This document shows positions 1-9,334 of a stretch of DNA of 64,000 nt, piece after piece (positions within the stretch are counted from its first letter, which is position 1; each line of letters opens with the position of its first letter). The stretch covers positions 62,001-126,000 of the forward strand of contig CAZXFT010000002.1 in NCBI GenBank assembly GCA_964640655.1, in the 5' to 3' direction. The DNA is from BJGO01 sp964640655. GTDB lineage: Bacteria > Bacteroidota > Bacteroidia > Chitinophagales > UBA10324. Under the pieces are notes generated by a model, which ran no database searches, was not told the origin of the DNA, and was given only the letters and a program-made list of their open reading frames with translations. The position numbers were made by a program, and so were the translations under genes.

Positions 1-729
1 TTTATAAAGGATAAAGAACGGCAGGTCTGGATGGCGCTTGTACATAATTGCCATTTTGAACGCGGCCATCTTGCAGTGCTCACATTTCAAACTCATTAGT
101 GATAGTATTTGTTTGCCCTTTCGTAAATCTAGTTTTGGAGCTTCGGCATTATTTTCATACAGATTGCTGAGGTCAAGGATATAATTCTGAGCCGACTTAT
201 CATATTGACTATGAGTCATAAACTCAGGAATATTCATCGTGTAAGGCAGAACCAATGATGTCAGAATTATCGTGAGTAGTAATATCTGTGCAACTGTTTT
301 ATTTACGGTGAAAATATTATTAGGAAATACACCCGTTATTATTAGCCACATTACTGCACCAATCATCATCGCATTTTTAATCAATGACTCCAATGGAGTC
401 ATTTCTAAATAAGTTCCAAAGCAACCGCAGTTACCTGTGTTGCCTTCGGCGATAAGTTGATAAACTAGATAAACTGAAAAAAATAGTAATAAATAAAGTG
501 TTGCTCTGAGTGTAAATTTTTTCAGATGCAATTGTAATAGCAACATTAACCCAAGTCCAAATTCTAAACCGATCAATGCGCGCGAAATTATTGGTGCTGT
601 GAACCAGTTGGCCACACCCAATCGCACAAAATTGTACTCAAAAGGTTCTATGGGATATAGTTTCAGATAACCTGATAGGATAAATAATCCGCCAAGTATT
701 ATACATAAAACAGTATTGATAAATCGCAT
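1..729 (-). CDS. MauE/DoxX-like membrane protein fused to thioredoxin-like domain (partial, 3' end outside window)
   Basis: The reading frame starts at the ATG complementary to 727-729 and stays open for 243 codons to the window edge, so the C-terminus is missing. The first ~165 residues form four to five hydrophobic segments and carry a GNCGCFG motif (about residues 99-105) followed by a TPLESLIKNA stretch, which is typical of MauE-like proteins. After residue ~170 a soluble part follows with a CEHC motif (Cys216, Cys219) in a thioredoxin-like setting (ILSLMSLKCEHCKMAAFKM). By family knowledge such proteins move reducing power across the membrane for disulfide handling of exported proteins. 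The fusion and the motifs are seen; the redox role is inferred. Confidence 0.75.
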   Translation of the reverse strand, partial: MRFINTVLCIILGGLFILSGYLKLYPIEPFEYNFVRLGVANWFTAPIISRALIGLEFGLGLMLLLQLHLKKFTLRATLYLLLFFSVYLVYQLIAEGNTGNCGCFGTYLEMTPLESLIKNAMMIGAVMWLIITGVFPNNIFTVNKTVAQILLLTIILTSLVLPYTMNIPEFMTHSQYDKSAQNYILDLSNLYENNAEAPKLDLRKGKQILSLMSLKCEHCKMAAFKMAIMYKRHPDLPFFILYK

Positions 730-760
730 AAAATAAAAAGCCGCTTTTATGAAAGCGGCT
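730..760 (-). terminator. Intrinsic terminator after the 67-aa lipoprotein gene
   Basis: AGCCGCTTT (739-747) pairs with AAAGCGGCT (752-760) around a four-base loop. On the minus strand the hairpin is followed by a T-rich stretch (complement of 730-738). It lies just downstream of the small lipoprotein gene and immediately before the start codon of the MauE-like gene, so that gene either depends on readthrough or has its promoter inside this region. Confidence 0.75.
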
Positions 761-786
761 AAAGATAAAGTCTTGTAAAATGTGAA

Positions 787-990
787 TTACTCTATTTCAC
801 ACTCTGTAACAACACCTAAGACATTTGAATCGCCTTCATTACATTTGGATTCAGCATTTTTCTTTGTGTCATTAATTGTAGTTGTCGCAGAAACTCCGGC
901 AACGGTACATTTACAAGTGTAGTCTTTTTTACATGATGTCATGCCGGCTACTAAAAGCACACCTACTGAAAGGATTAAAAGTTTTTTCAT
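787..990 (-). CDS. Small putative lipoprotein, 67 aa
   Basis: A short protein with a lipoprotein signal peptide: hydrophobic stretch followed by the lipobox GMTSC, so the mature protein would begin at Cys20 and be about 48 residues. The mature part has four further cysteines (motif DYTCKCT, then two later Cys), suggesting two disulfides. It lies 57 bases upstream of the MauE/thioredoxin-like gene on the same strand, so a redox link is conceivable, but a terminator separates them. Function is unknown; small Cys-rich lipoproteins of this shape are common in Bacteroidota. Confidence rests on the clear signal peptide, start codon and terminator. Confidence 0.7.
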   Translation of the reverse strand: MKKLLILSVGVLLVAGMTSCKKDYTCKCTVAGVSATTTINDTKKNAESKCNEGDSNVLGVVTECEIE

Positions 991-1022
991 AAAGTTTATT
1001 TTGTTGTTACAATAATAAGTAT

Positions 1023-3263
1023 TTATTGGTAATCGAGAATATGCTTTAATCTGTTAAGTTCCTTTTGATTCAGGTCCGTATATATAGAGGATAAAACATC
1101 AGCTTTTTCTAAACTGGTTAAGTGCCAGCTCATGCTTGCCGCATTCTTTATCTGAGCAGGGATGTACTCAAACGAAATCAAATGAAGCGGGTGTTTAAAC
1201 CATCCTGTTGTGCTTGCCATGAGTGTTTCGTTTCTATAGTCCTGAATATCCATCCAGTTGGTATAAATAGCACCAACAGGAGCTAATCGTCGACTAATCC
1301 AACTGGGATCATCTTCAATATCGGGGAAATAATTCTTGGGGAAGTCACGTGTTTGTAACAAAACAACGCCACTGGTATTTTCATTTAACCACTCTCGAAA
1401 GAAATACAGAAAGCGCAATGTTGTTTCAACACCATAGTTATCGCGCATACCCGCATCCATACATTGCACTCCAGGCGTAGTGGGAAGAAAGATGGTTGGC
1501 ATTATATAAGGGAAAGTACAATTAGCACGTATTACACTACTTAAACTCATGTTATGTGTCTCTGCCTCACCAAAAAAGTTAATGGCATCAATGGCGTCTG
1601 GTCGTGCCGCTTTACCTTGTAATGAAGATTTGTTTCTGCTTAGAAATGAAAGCGGCAAATTAGAGACGTTCAATGATTTTCCATCAGTGATAATGGTAGG
1701 CGTATAAATAGCGAAAGGAATAAAAGCATCTCTTTCATCCTGAGCATAATCACCTAGTCTCCTGTTCATTACATTTTCTGTGTTCTCATTGAGCTGTTTC
1801 TCCCACAGATAACCTCTGTCTTTAGTATATCTATGACCACTGCGAACAAACTTTTGCCAAGGGATGAGCATATCATTAACTACTAATGCTGCACACACTG
1901 CATTCAGCAGATCTTTGGATATATTATTTACATATCGATTATCATGAAGATTCAATGAAGCATTATTCTTTCGTTGACGATACAACTCTCTGTAATAAGA
2001 TAATCCAAGCGTGCCGCCACTTGCGCCACTGATGAAAAGTACATTATCTAGGAATGTTTTTTGTGAGATGCTGTCTAATTGTTGCATCAGATAAAAACTC
2101 ATCACAGCCGAACGCATACCACCACCGCTGGAGTTTAGTATAACCACTTTCGGTTTTTCGATTTTTTGAATTGCCGATGCTTTTAGTTTCCACTTGTTCA
2201 ACACATCAATCATGAGCAGACTGTCTCTGTGAATTGCATCATCCGCACACGCCGCTGCTATTGATTCAGCTGTGTACGATTTTTTTTCGCCATCATAATT
2301 CATTCCGAACAGTTGATTGCGGTGCGACCATTGATTGAAAAGCGGGAATGAATTGTATAAAAGGAATAAGGCGACAAAAGCTGGTGTAGCCCAACTGCGC
2401 AACCAATAGAAAAAAGCACCTATCGGACCAATCAGTATAGCCATCAACAAAAAGATACTTACTGCGGCAGGCAATCGAAACACAGGCCAGTCCATCAAAA
2501 AACCAAGCAGAATAATGATTTCAAGCGCAATCAATTCAAGTATCAATGCATTACGTTGATGCTGACGAAATACTGCCAGCAGCACACTGCGACGATAGTG
2601 TTCTACCTTTCGAACGCGCCTTGTTTTCCAAGGATATATCAATGCGAAATCAACCCTAATACTCAGGTATTGATTCTCGTTGTCGTCGTTTTTAAATCTC
2701 CATGGATTTAAACTTTTCCTTTTCGGCTTCGGCAACATCTCTTCTTCGATCTCAGCATATTCTTTTTTATAAGTATTCAGCGAACGTGTAAATGTTACCA
2801 GAAACCCGGTTAATGCACCTGTACAAAAACCACTGACATCATAGAAGATATCAAGAGAAGAACTGAACTCGGCATTGGTTTGAAAGTGGATGAGTTCGTA
2901 AACATATATGGCCGCGAAAAGAAGTGGTATTAAAAAATTGTTCAGACAGAAACGAAAGAACGGTTTTCGAAATGTAGCCAGGAATGGAAACTTATGAGAT
3001 ACCAGTATATATGCTGTAATGTTCCATAAAACGGTAAAGCCACCGTATGCAAGCCCAACCAGATAGAATGAGAGAAAACTGACATGGCCCAAATACTCCG
3101 GGTCAAGAAACAGATAGGCAACGCCATAACGCGATGCGAAACCTTTGGTAACAAGAAGTACAAGAAAGAGAAAAGACAGAATTAAAAACAAATGTCTTCT
3201 GCATAAAAGAACCAGCAACTGGACAGGAAACGAAAACCAAATATTTCGCAGGTATTGAAGCAA
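1023..3263 (-). CDS. Membrane-anchored patatin-like phospholipase family protein
   Basis: 746 residues. The N-terminal ~300 residues hold about seven hydrophobic segments in two blocks; the C-terminal ~390 residues are a patatin domain. Visible patatin motifs are the glycine-rich oxyanion loop SSGGGMRSA (~368-376), the nucleophile elbow GASGG with Ser405, and the DAG dyad motif with Asp593 (MDAGMRDNYG). Patatins are Ser-Asp acyl hydrolases that act on lipids; here the active site would sit at the membrane, side unknown. The start is a TTG at 3261-3263; no earlier ATG/GTG/TTG is in frame, and the TTG overlaps a sequence resembling a -7 box (TACTTTG), so the start is less certain than the rest. 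Confidence 0.85.
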   Translation of the reverse strand: MLQYLRNIWFSFPVQLLVLLCRRHLFLILSFLFLVLLVTKGFASRYGVAYLFLDPEYLGHVSFLSFYLVGLAYGGFTVLWNITAYILVSHKFPFLATFRKPFFRFCLNNFLIPLLFAAIYVYELIHFQTNAEFSSSLDIFYDVSGFCTGALTGFLVTFTRSLNTYKKEYAEIEEEMLPKPKRKSLNPWRFKNDDNENQYLSIRVDFALIYPWKTRRVRKVEHYRRSVLLAVFRQHQRNALILELIALEIIILLGFLMDWPVFRLPAAVSIFLLMAILIGPIGAFFYWLRSWATPAFVALFLLYNSFPLFNQWSHRNQLFGMNYDGEKKSYTAESIAAACADDAIHRDSLLMIDVLNKWKLKASAIQKIEKPKVVILNSSGGGMRSAVMSFYLMQQLDSISQKTFLDNVLFISGASGGTLGLSYYRELYRQRKNNASLNLHDNRYVNNISKDLLNAVCAALVVNDMLIPWQKFVRSGHRYTKDRGYLWEKQLNENTENVMNRRLGDYAQDERDAFIPFAIYTPTIITDGKSLNVSNLPLSFLSRNKSSLQGKAARPDAIDAINFFGEAETHNMSLSSVIRANCTFPYIMPTIFLPTTPGVQCMDAGMRDNYGVETTLRFLYFFREWLNENTSGVVLLQTRDFPKNYFPDIEDDPSWISRRLAPVGAIYTNWMDIQDYRNETLMASTTGWFKHPLHLISFEYIPAQIKNAASMSWHLTSLEKADVLSSIYTDLNQKELNRLKHILDYQ

Positions 3264-3373
3264 AGTATGATGTGGAATTTGCCCGATTAAATTAACGGTA
3301 CAGTAACTTTCACATTGTGGAGTTATTCAGAAAGGATAATGGGTGTGTAAGATTAATTGAGCAGTCAGAAAAA

Positions 3374-4759
3374 TCACTGCACTTCATAAGCACCTATATC
3401 AGGTTGTGCATCGCGCGGTTTATCGCAGATATCATCTGTGATTCCGGGTATCATCATGCCGGCATTTCGGCATGGAGATGTATTTAAAATGTTGAACTTC
3501 AGTTTGCTGAAATCTTCGAACAATGGATTCTGGTTCTGCTGAGTGTTTTGATAATTCGCATTCAAAGAGTTGGTACTGCGGATATTGCAGTTCCTGAAGT
3601 TGTAGTTAAAGATAAATCCGGGAGCATTTACCGAATCCACCAACAATTCATCTTCAATTCCACCATAGATAATGCAATTACGTATGGATGCATTGGTATA
3701 GGAGTTGGGATATATGACATTGTTGAGGACATAATAATTCGAGAGCAAAAAAGCAGGCTTTTGATGATTGATAACAACGTTGGAGTAGTTGGCAAATGTG
3801 CAATGATCGAAACTGTAATCCCCTCCGAAGTATAACTGTGCGCAGTAATCACCACAACTATTAATAAGGCAGTTTTCCGCTTTTATACTTCCGAATGCCG
3901 CAGATATACCGGAGTAATACATGTTCTTAATTGTACATTTCCTGAGTGTTACTTTATAGTTAGTGTTGTTCGATAACGAATCGCAGACAATACCTAAGAG
4001 TGCATCTTTAATGACTGCGTGTTCTAAATAATTGTTGGTGCTGGAACGAAGAAATCTGATATAACCCCAGTTGCCCGGGAGGTCTTTGAAATAGTTTTCT
4101 AATCGGTCTCCCTGAAAAACAACAGAGTCAGTTTTTGTACCGACAACCTTTAATGTGCCATAGACAAACATGGCAGAGTTGGCATGCATATAAACTCTTG
4201 CTCCGGCGGTAATGCACAAAGTCCTGAATGAGTCAACCACCAGAGAATTAATCACAACATGTGGTTTATCGGTTGGCCAAGTTGTGTCCGTATTAATACG
4301 CTCGCCATAGTGGAAATAGGCATTCTGCCCATATGCCAATAACAACACTTTTTGTTGTTTGCCATTCACCTCAAACCAAACAGAGTCTTTCACTATAAAG
4401 GGGTTATTGTCGTCGTTAGGATTGATGGTTACGGCAGCAAATACATAAATAGAATCTTTGGGTTCAATAACTACATCGGAAAAAACTTTTCCGGGAACGC
4501 CATTCACGTTCAATCTGAAATAACTGGCATCTCCACCGGCTATATATACAGAGTTTAGTTTCACTCTTTTGTTACTGTTATTAAAGACGCGAAAGCGGCG
4601 AACGGCAGAACCCTGAGTGGTAAACACGGTATCAAACATTACCGTGTCGCGTGAGAAACTTAATTCAAATGCAGGATCGTTGTTGAATACATCCTTGCGA
4701 CAGGAGCTAATAATAGTAGTTGCAGCCCATAAGATTGCAAGTATGAAAAAGTATCGCAT
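3374..4759 (-). CDS. Lipoprotein with right-handed beta-helix/choice-of-anchor features
   Basis: 461 residues from the ATG at 4757-4759; a longer in-frame start (4798) would put 13 residues ahead of the signal peptide. The chosen start gives an ideal lipoprotein signal ending IISSC. The N-terminal region is beta-rich and Ig-like (RRFRVFNNSNKRVKLNSVYI), like Bacteroidota proteins with choice-of-anchor domains; the middle has short repeats of the kind seen in parallel beta-helix proteins (AENCLINSCGDYCAQLYF, IRNCIIYGG); the end carries DKPRDAQPDIGAYE, which ends many choice-of-anchor Q/beta-helix proteins. It is probably exported to the outer membrane, and may bind carbohydrate; substrate unknown. 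Confidence 0.8.
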   Translation of the reverse strand: MRYFFILAILWAATTIISSCRKDVFNNDPAFELSFSRDTVMFDTVFTTQGSAVRRFRVFNNSNKRVKLNSVYIAGGDASYFRLNVNGVPGKVFSDVVIEPKDSIYVFAAVTINPNDDNNPFIVKDSVWFEVNGKQQKVLLLAYGQNAYFHYGERINTDTTWPTDKPHVVINSLVVDSFRTLCITAGARVYMHANSAMFVYGTLKVVGTKTDSVVFQGDRLENYFKDLPGNWGYIRFLRSSTNNYLEHAVIKDALLGIVCDSLSNNTNYKVTLRKCTIKNMYYSGISAAFGSIKAENCLINSCGDYCAQLYFGGDYSFDHCTFANYSNVVINHQKPAFLLSNYYVLNNVIYPNSYTNASIRNCIIYGGIEDELLVDSVNAPGFIFNYNFRNCNIRSTNSLNANYQNTQQNQNPLFEDFSKLKFNILNTSPCRNAGMMIPGITDDICDKPRDAQPDIGAYEVQ

Positions 4760-4808
4760 CGGTGAATGAAGATGCAAAACAACGACAAAGTTTTTCAATT
4801 AGTGTCCA

Positions 4809-5540
4809 TTAATGATGAGCCATAGCAGCACTTACAAAGTTGATGTTTACATTCGGACAAACATCATAAACAGCTTGTGCGCAGGCTTCCATCGTAGAGC
4901 CTGTGGTGATTACATCATCCACCAATAATATTCGCTTGCCCGATAAATTCTCAGCATGTACACATTCAAAAAGTTCATCTACATTTTTCCATCGTTCCAA
5001 TCGGCTTTTGCGTGTTTGTGTTTCGTTCATACGCAATCGAAGCAACGACTTTTTATCTACGGGAATTTTTAAAACCTGTGACATGCCAAGTGCAATAAAA
5101 TCGGACTGATTATATCCTCTCAGCCTTTCTTTACTGTGATGCAGAGGCACCGGTATGATATAATCTGCTTGACTGAAAGGAAATGTATCCAGCAACTCTT
5201 GTCCCAGCTGCCTGCCCAACCATTCGCCAATATCAGTACGGGCTTTATATTTCAACTGATGAATGAGTTGTTGAGTGATACCTTGTTTGTGAAAAAATAA
5301 GAAAGCGGTTGCCCGTTCAAAGTTGATCTTGCCCCAAAACTGTTTCTCCATCAGGTTTCCCGGTAGTTTATGAAATCCGGTATGAGGCAAAGCATTTTTA
5401 CAAAATGTACAGATCACTTGTTCAGAACCAAGCAAGGTGCGCCTGCAGCCTGCGCATATATTGGGATACCACAAAGACAACAAATCGTTCCATAAAGAAA
5501 CTATTCCCAATGACCTGGATTTTTTAGTTGCTTTGAGCAT
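4809..5540 (-). CDS. comF: ComF family protein (phosphoribosyltransferase fold)
   Basis: 243 residues from the ATG at 5538-5540; a longer frame to 5648 exists but runs into the divergent neighbour and adds non-conserved residues. The N-terminus has a zinc-ribbon-like pair of CxxC motifs (ICAGC and ICTFC). The C-terminal half is a type I phosphoribosyltransferase fold with IPVPLHHSKERLRGYNQS and the PRPP-binding loop ILLVDDVITTGST. ComF proteins act in uptake and processing of transforming DNA in naturally competent bacteria; in Bacteroidota the gene is widespread and its exact role is open. Family assignment is strong, competence role inferred. Confidence 0.9.
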   Translation of the reverse strand: MLKATKKSRSLGIVSLWNDLLSLWYPNICAGCRRTLLGSEQVICTFCKNALPHTGFHKLPGNLMEKQFWGKINFERATAFLFFHKQGITQQLIHQLKYKARTDIGEWLGRQLGQELLDTFPFSQADYIIPVPLHHSKERLRGYNQSDFIALGMSQVLKIPVDKKSLLRLRMNETQTRKSRLERWKNVDELFECVHAENLSGKRILLVDDVITTGSTMEACAQAVYDVCPNVNINFVSAAMAHH

Positions 5541-5586
5541 AGAACCTAAATGCTGCAATTTTGTTTTGCCAAAATAAAAAATCAAA

Positions 5587-5829
5587 ATGAGCTTTATACT
5601 ACTCGTAGTCGGAATATTATTGACCATATACGCTATCATGCGATTCACTGCCTACAAAAACAAGTTTACCCAGCCGATTGTAGTTTTAGGTTTTACACTC
5701 AGTGCTGAAGTAGTGACACTCCTATACTTTATTATCGGGTTAACGATGATGATACTTTTTATGGTAACAGAAATCCAACCCTTGTTCTACAAAGGCCGTG
5801 AGTTGCAATACAACATAAGAGGATATTAA
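5587..5829 (+). CDS. Small two-helix membrane protein, 80 aa
   Basis: Two hydrophobic segments (about residues 2-20 and 30-60) joined by a short basic loop (RFTAYKNKF). It is divergent from comF, with 46 bases between the two starts, and its stop codon shares the TTAA at 5826-5829 with the stop of radA. No known family recognised. The ATG start, uninterrupted membrane-protein composition and snug fit between two real genes argue that it is genuine. Confidence 0.6.
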   Translation: MSFILLVVGILLTIYAIMRFTAYKNKFTQPIVVLGFTLSAEVVTLLYFIIGLTMMILFMVTEIQPLFYKGRELQYNIRGY

Positions 5830-7190
5830 AACAATGATTGAATCAACTGATCTACCTTGCTGAGAGCAACCACCTGAATGCCTCGTCTCGACTGACTTAC
5901 TTTATTATACTTTGAAATAAATATTCTTTCAAAGCCAAGCTTCTCTGCTTCTGCGATACGTTGTTCTATTCTGTTTACCGCGCGTATTTCGCCGCTAAGG
6001 CCTACCTCTGCCGCAAAACATACTGATGAGGAAACAGGTGTATCGTTGAAAGAAGACATCAGTGCTGTTACAATGGCTAAGTCTATAGCAGGGTCTTCTA
6101 CTTTTATTCCTCCGGCAATGTTTAAGAAAACATCTTTCATCCCAAACGGAAAACCACATCGCTTCTCTAACACAGCAAGCAACATGCTCAGGCGGCGCAA
6201 ATCAAAACCGGTAGCGGTCCGTTGCGGATTACCATATACCGCTGCCGTTACCAGTGCCTGTGTCTCGATAAGCAGTGGACGCACTCCCTCCAGCGTTGCG
6301 GCTATACAAATGCCGCTCAATGGTTCGGTGCGTTGTGTGATTAATATTTCAGAAGGATTATTCACCTCACGCAATCCTTCACCTTGCATTTCATAAATAC
6401 CTAACTCCGATGCTGAGCCGAATCTGTTTTTTAATGTTCGCAAAATGCGATAGGTGTAATGACGGTCTCCTTCAAACTGAATCACCGTATCCACCATATG
6501 TTCTAGAACCTTGGGTCCCGCTATGGTTCCTTCTTTATTGATATGACCGATGATAAAAACAGGGGTACCGGTTTCCTTGGCATAACGCTGCAACTCAGCG
6601 GCACATTCGCGAATCTGAGAAATGCTACCTGCTGCCGATTCAATCACAGTTGTTTGCAATGTCTGAATAGAATCCACTATGAGTAACTCCGGTTTCAAAT
6701 CATGAATGAATTGAAAGATGGATGAAGTGTTTGTTTCTGCCAGCACATAACACTCCTGATTGCTTATACCTATTCTGTCTGCACGCATCTTCACCTGTTG
6801 CGGACTTTCCTCACCACTTACATAAAGCACTTTCTTTGATTTGAGCTTAAGTGCTAATTGCAATAGTAATGTAGACTTGCCTATACCAGGTTCGCCGGCC
6901 ATAAGAATGATACTACCCGGAACTATTCCGCCACCTAATACTCTGTTCAGTTCTTGATCGGGGGTAATGAACCTCGGAAATTCTGTGGCTTCAATATTTA
7001 CCAATGGAACCGGTTTTGCCGCTACCTTTTTTTCAGTTCCAAACTGAGTGTGTATAGGTTGTGTCGAAGGTTTTTGTAATACCTCTTCTACATATGTATT
7101 CCACTCACCACATGAGGAACATTTACCAACCCATTTGGCGCTTTGTGCGCCACAATTCTGACAGAAGTAAACTGTTTTAACCTTACTCAT
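5826..7190 (-). CDS. radA: DNA repair protein RadA/Sms
   Basis: 454 residues, usual length. Order of parts: an N-terminal zinc finger (Cys10, Cys13, Cys24, Cys27), a RecA-like ATPase with Walker A GEPGIGKST (99-107) and Walker B LLIVDSIQT (~169-177), the RadA signature KNRFG (254-258), and a C-terminal Lon-protease-like domain (SGEIRAVNRIEQRIAEAEKLG) that lacks protease activity in this family. RadA is a cytoplasmic helicase-like motor that extends and processes recombination intermediates. It is transcribed away from the M43 protease gene. Confidence 0.97.
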   Translation of the reverse strand: MSKVKTVYFCQNCGAQSAKWVGKCSSCGEWNTYVEEVLQKPSTQPIHTQFGTEKKVAAKPVPLVNIEATEFPRFITPDQELNRVLGGGIVPGSIILMAGEPGIGKSTLLLQLALKLKSKKVLYVSGEESPQQVKMRADRIGISNQECYVLAETNTSSIFQFIHDLKPELLIVDSIQTLQTTVIESAAGSISQIRECAAELQRYAKETGTPVFIIGHINKEGTIAGPKVLEHMVDTVIQFEGDRHYTYRILRTLKNRFGSASELGIYEMQGEGLREVNNPSEILITQRTEPLSGICIAATLEGVRPLLIETQALVTAAVYGNPQRTATGFDLRRLSMLLAVLEKRCGFPFGMKDVFLNIAGGIKVEDPAIDLAIVTALMSSFNDTPVSSSVCFAAEVGLSGEIRAVNRIEQRIAEAEKLGFERIFISKYNKVSQSRRGIQVVALSKVDQLIQSLF

Positions 7191-7296
7191 CAGCGCACGA
7201 ATATCCTATATAAGACACTATTTTATCGTTAATTGAAAAAAATGTTCCTAGTAATTAAAAATTACCATACATTTATATAAAACTAGCAAAACACAC

Positions 7297-9207
7297 ATGA
7301 AAAAAATTACACTCTTTTTAACGGCCATCCTAATGGTTTTGGCATCGCATCTTTCTGCGCAACGCAACTGCGGCACTTCAGAGTACATGCAACAACAAAT
7401 TCAGAATAACCCGCATTTACTACAGATTATTGACGAGATTGAACAACACACACATCAGTTTGAACAGACATACGATCCTTCAGGAAGAGCTGTAATTACA
7501 ATCCCTGTTGTGTTTCACGTTGTTTACAATACTACTTCACAAAACATTTCTGATGCATTAATCAATGCACAGATTGATCAGTTGAATAAGGACTTTGCCC
7601 GTTTAAATACTGATGCAGTAAATACTCCTTCCACATTTCAGAGTTTAGGTGCCAATACTGAAATTCAATTTTGTCTGGCAAAACGCGATCCTAATGGCAA
7701 TGCTACAACAGGCATTATTCGTAAGTCAACTACAGTTACTTCATTTTCTTCAAACGATAACATCAAGCGTAGTGCAAATGGTGGAAGCGATGCATGGTCA
7801 CGCGACAGCTATTTGAACATTTGGTCAGGTAACCTGAGTGGTGGTTTGTTGGGTTATGCACAGTTCCCCGGAGGAACGGCAAGTACGGATGGTGTTGTTT
7901 TATTATTCTCTTCAATTGGAAGTATGACAACTCCTGGAACTGCAACTAATTATAACCTTGGCCGCACAGCAACTCACGAAGTAGGTCACTGGCTTAACCT
8001 TCGCCACATTTGGGGAGACGCTACTTGTGGTAACGATCAGGTAAATGACACTCCTGTTCATCAAACCAGTAATGGTGGTTGCCCTGCTCACCCTAAATCA
8101 AACACTTGCGGCACCTCTGCGGAAATGTTTATGAACTACATGGATTACACCTATGATAATTGCATGAACATTTTTACTTTGGGTCAATCTGCCCGTATGA
8201 ATGCGGTATTGGCTGCCGGTGGTTCACGTGCATCTTTATCAACATCACTCGGTTGTGTGCCTCCATCAGGTGGAGCAACTTGCGGCACTCCTGCCGGATT
8301 AGGTGCGGCTTCTATCACGACTTCTTCTGCAACCATCAGCTGGTCTGCTGTTAGTGGTGCTTCATCTTACAATGTACAGTACAAAACTTCTTCAGCTTCA
8401 ACCTGGACTACTACTTCAACAACAGCGACATCACTGAGCATAACTGGACTATCTTCATCTACTACTTACAACTATCGGGTGCAGTCTGTATGTTCCGGCA
8501 CAGCAGGCAATTATTCTTCAACAGCATCTTTTACAACATTAACAGCTTCAACTTGCTCTGATGTTTATGAATCAAACAATAGTTTAAGTGCTGCAAAAAC
8601 TATCTCCAACAATGGGTCCATTCAGGCATTGATAAGCTCTTCTTCCGATAACGACTACTTTAAGTTTACCACTACATCATCAGCACCAAAAGTTAAAATC
8701 AATCTCACCAACCTCCCGTTAGACTACGATGTGCGTCTGTACAATTCATCCGGCTCGCAAATAGGTATTTCTCAAAATGGAGGCACTACATCAGAACAAA
8801 TTGTTTACAACTCAGCAACTACCGGACGCACTTATTATGTGCGCGTGTATGGTTATAATGGCGCATTCAGTACAACAAGCTGTTATACTTTAAGTGTAGC
8901 GTCACAGGCATCTAACTTCAGAGAAGATGGTACTTCAATCACAGAAGAAGAATTGTCTTTCATCAATGTATATCCTAATCCTAATACAGGAAACTTCAGT
9001 ATTGATTACTTCTCTAAGAATCCTGCCGAGTTGAATGTTTACATTATGGATATGACTGGTCGTATTGTATTCAACGGTACACAGGAAGTATTTGATGGTA
9101 TGAATACCTTTCAGGTTAACATGCCTGACTTAAATAATGGCATGTATCTGATGAACATCGTAAACGGTGACGATCGTCGTATGAAGCGTTTCATGATTCA
9201 GAAATAA
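7297..9207 (+). CDS. Secreted M43-type zinc metalloprotease with FN3, PPC and T9SS sorting domains
   Basis: 636 residues. A Sec signal peptide ends near ASHLSAQ. The catalytic domain has the extended zinc motif HEVGHWLNLRH (His227, Glu228, His231, His237) and a downstream MNYMDYTYD segment that fits the Met-turn of pappalysin-like (M43) proteases. A fibronectin type III domain follows (~335-415), then a pre-peptidase C-terminal beta domain (~430-535), and a T9SS sorting domain at the end (YPNPNTGNFSIDY to MKRFMIQK). It is therefore likely exported by Sec and then T9SS and anchored or released at the cell surface as an extracellular protease. A strong terminator follows. Confidence 0.93.
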   Translation: MKKITLFLTAILMVLASHLSAQRNCGTSEYMQQQIQNNPHLLQIIDEIEQHTHQFEQTYDPSGRAVITIPVVFHVVYNTTSQNISDALINAQIDQLNKDFARLNTDAVNTPSTFQSLGANTEIQFCLAKRDPNGNATTGIIRKSTTVTSFSSNDNIKRSANGGSDAWSRDSYLNIWSGNLSGGLLGYAQFPGGTASTDGVVLLFSSIGSMTTPGTATNYNLGRTATHEVGHWLNLRHIWGDATCGNDQVNDTPVHQTSNGGCPAHPKSNTCGTSAEMFMNYMDYTYDNCMNIFTLGQSARMNAVLAAGGSRASLSTSLGCVPPSGGATCGTPAGLGAASITTSSATISWSAVSGASSYNVQYKTSSASTWTTTSTTATSLSITGLSSSTTYNYRVQSVCSGTAGNYSSTASFTTLTASTCSDVYESNNSLSAAKTISNNGSIQALISSSSDNDYFKFTTTSSAPKVKINLTNLPLDYDVRLYNSSGSQIGISQNGGTTSEQIVYNSATTGRTYYVRVYGYNGAFSTTSCYTLSVASQASNFREDGTSITEEELSFINVYPNPNTGNFSIDYFSKNPAELNVYIMDMTGRIVFNGTQEVFDGMNTFQVNMPDLNNGMYLMNIVNGDDRRMKRFMIQK

Positions 9208-9249
9208 TTATTATGCACAACTGATTGCGCAAAGAATATAGTACAACTG

Positions 9250-9284
9250 CGGCGGGGCTGTTAATCAGCCCCGCCGTTTTTTTT
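9250..9284 (+). terminator. Intrinsic terminator after the M43 protease gene
   Basis: CGGCGGGGCTG (9250-9260) pairs perfectly with CAGCCCCGCCG (9266-9276) around a five-base loop, followed by eight T (9277-9284). This is the strongest terminator in the window and insulates the following OmpA-family gene. Confidence 0.93.
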
Positions 9285-9295
9285 ATGCCAACTGA

Positions 9296-9303
9296 TACTT
9301 TTG
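9296..9303 (+). promoter_or_regulatory. Bacteroidota -7 box (TACTTTTG) before the OmpA-family gene
   Basis: TACTTTTG matches the Bacteroidota consensus TAnnTTTG exactly and lies 31 bases before the ATG at 9335, just after the terminator of the upstream gene. No clear -33 TTTG/TTG element is visible at the expected distance because that spot is the terminator T-run. Confidence 0.5.
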
Positions 9304-9334
9304 GCTCGTTGTTAACAGTCAAAAACCAAACACC

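Noticed and set aside
3548..3855. Open frames on both strands inside the beta-helix lipoprotein gene
   Set aside because: They overlap the real gene completely, show no family features and have no promoter or start context.
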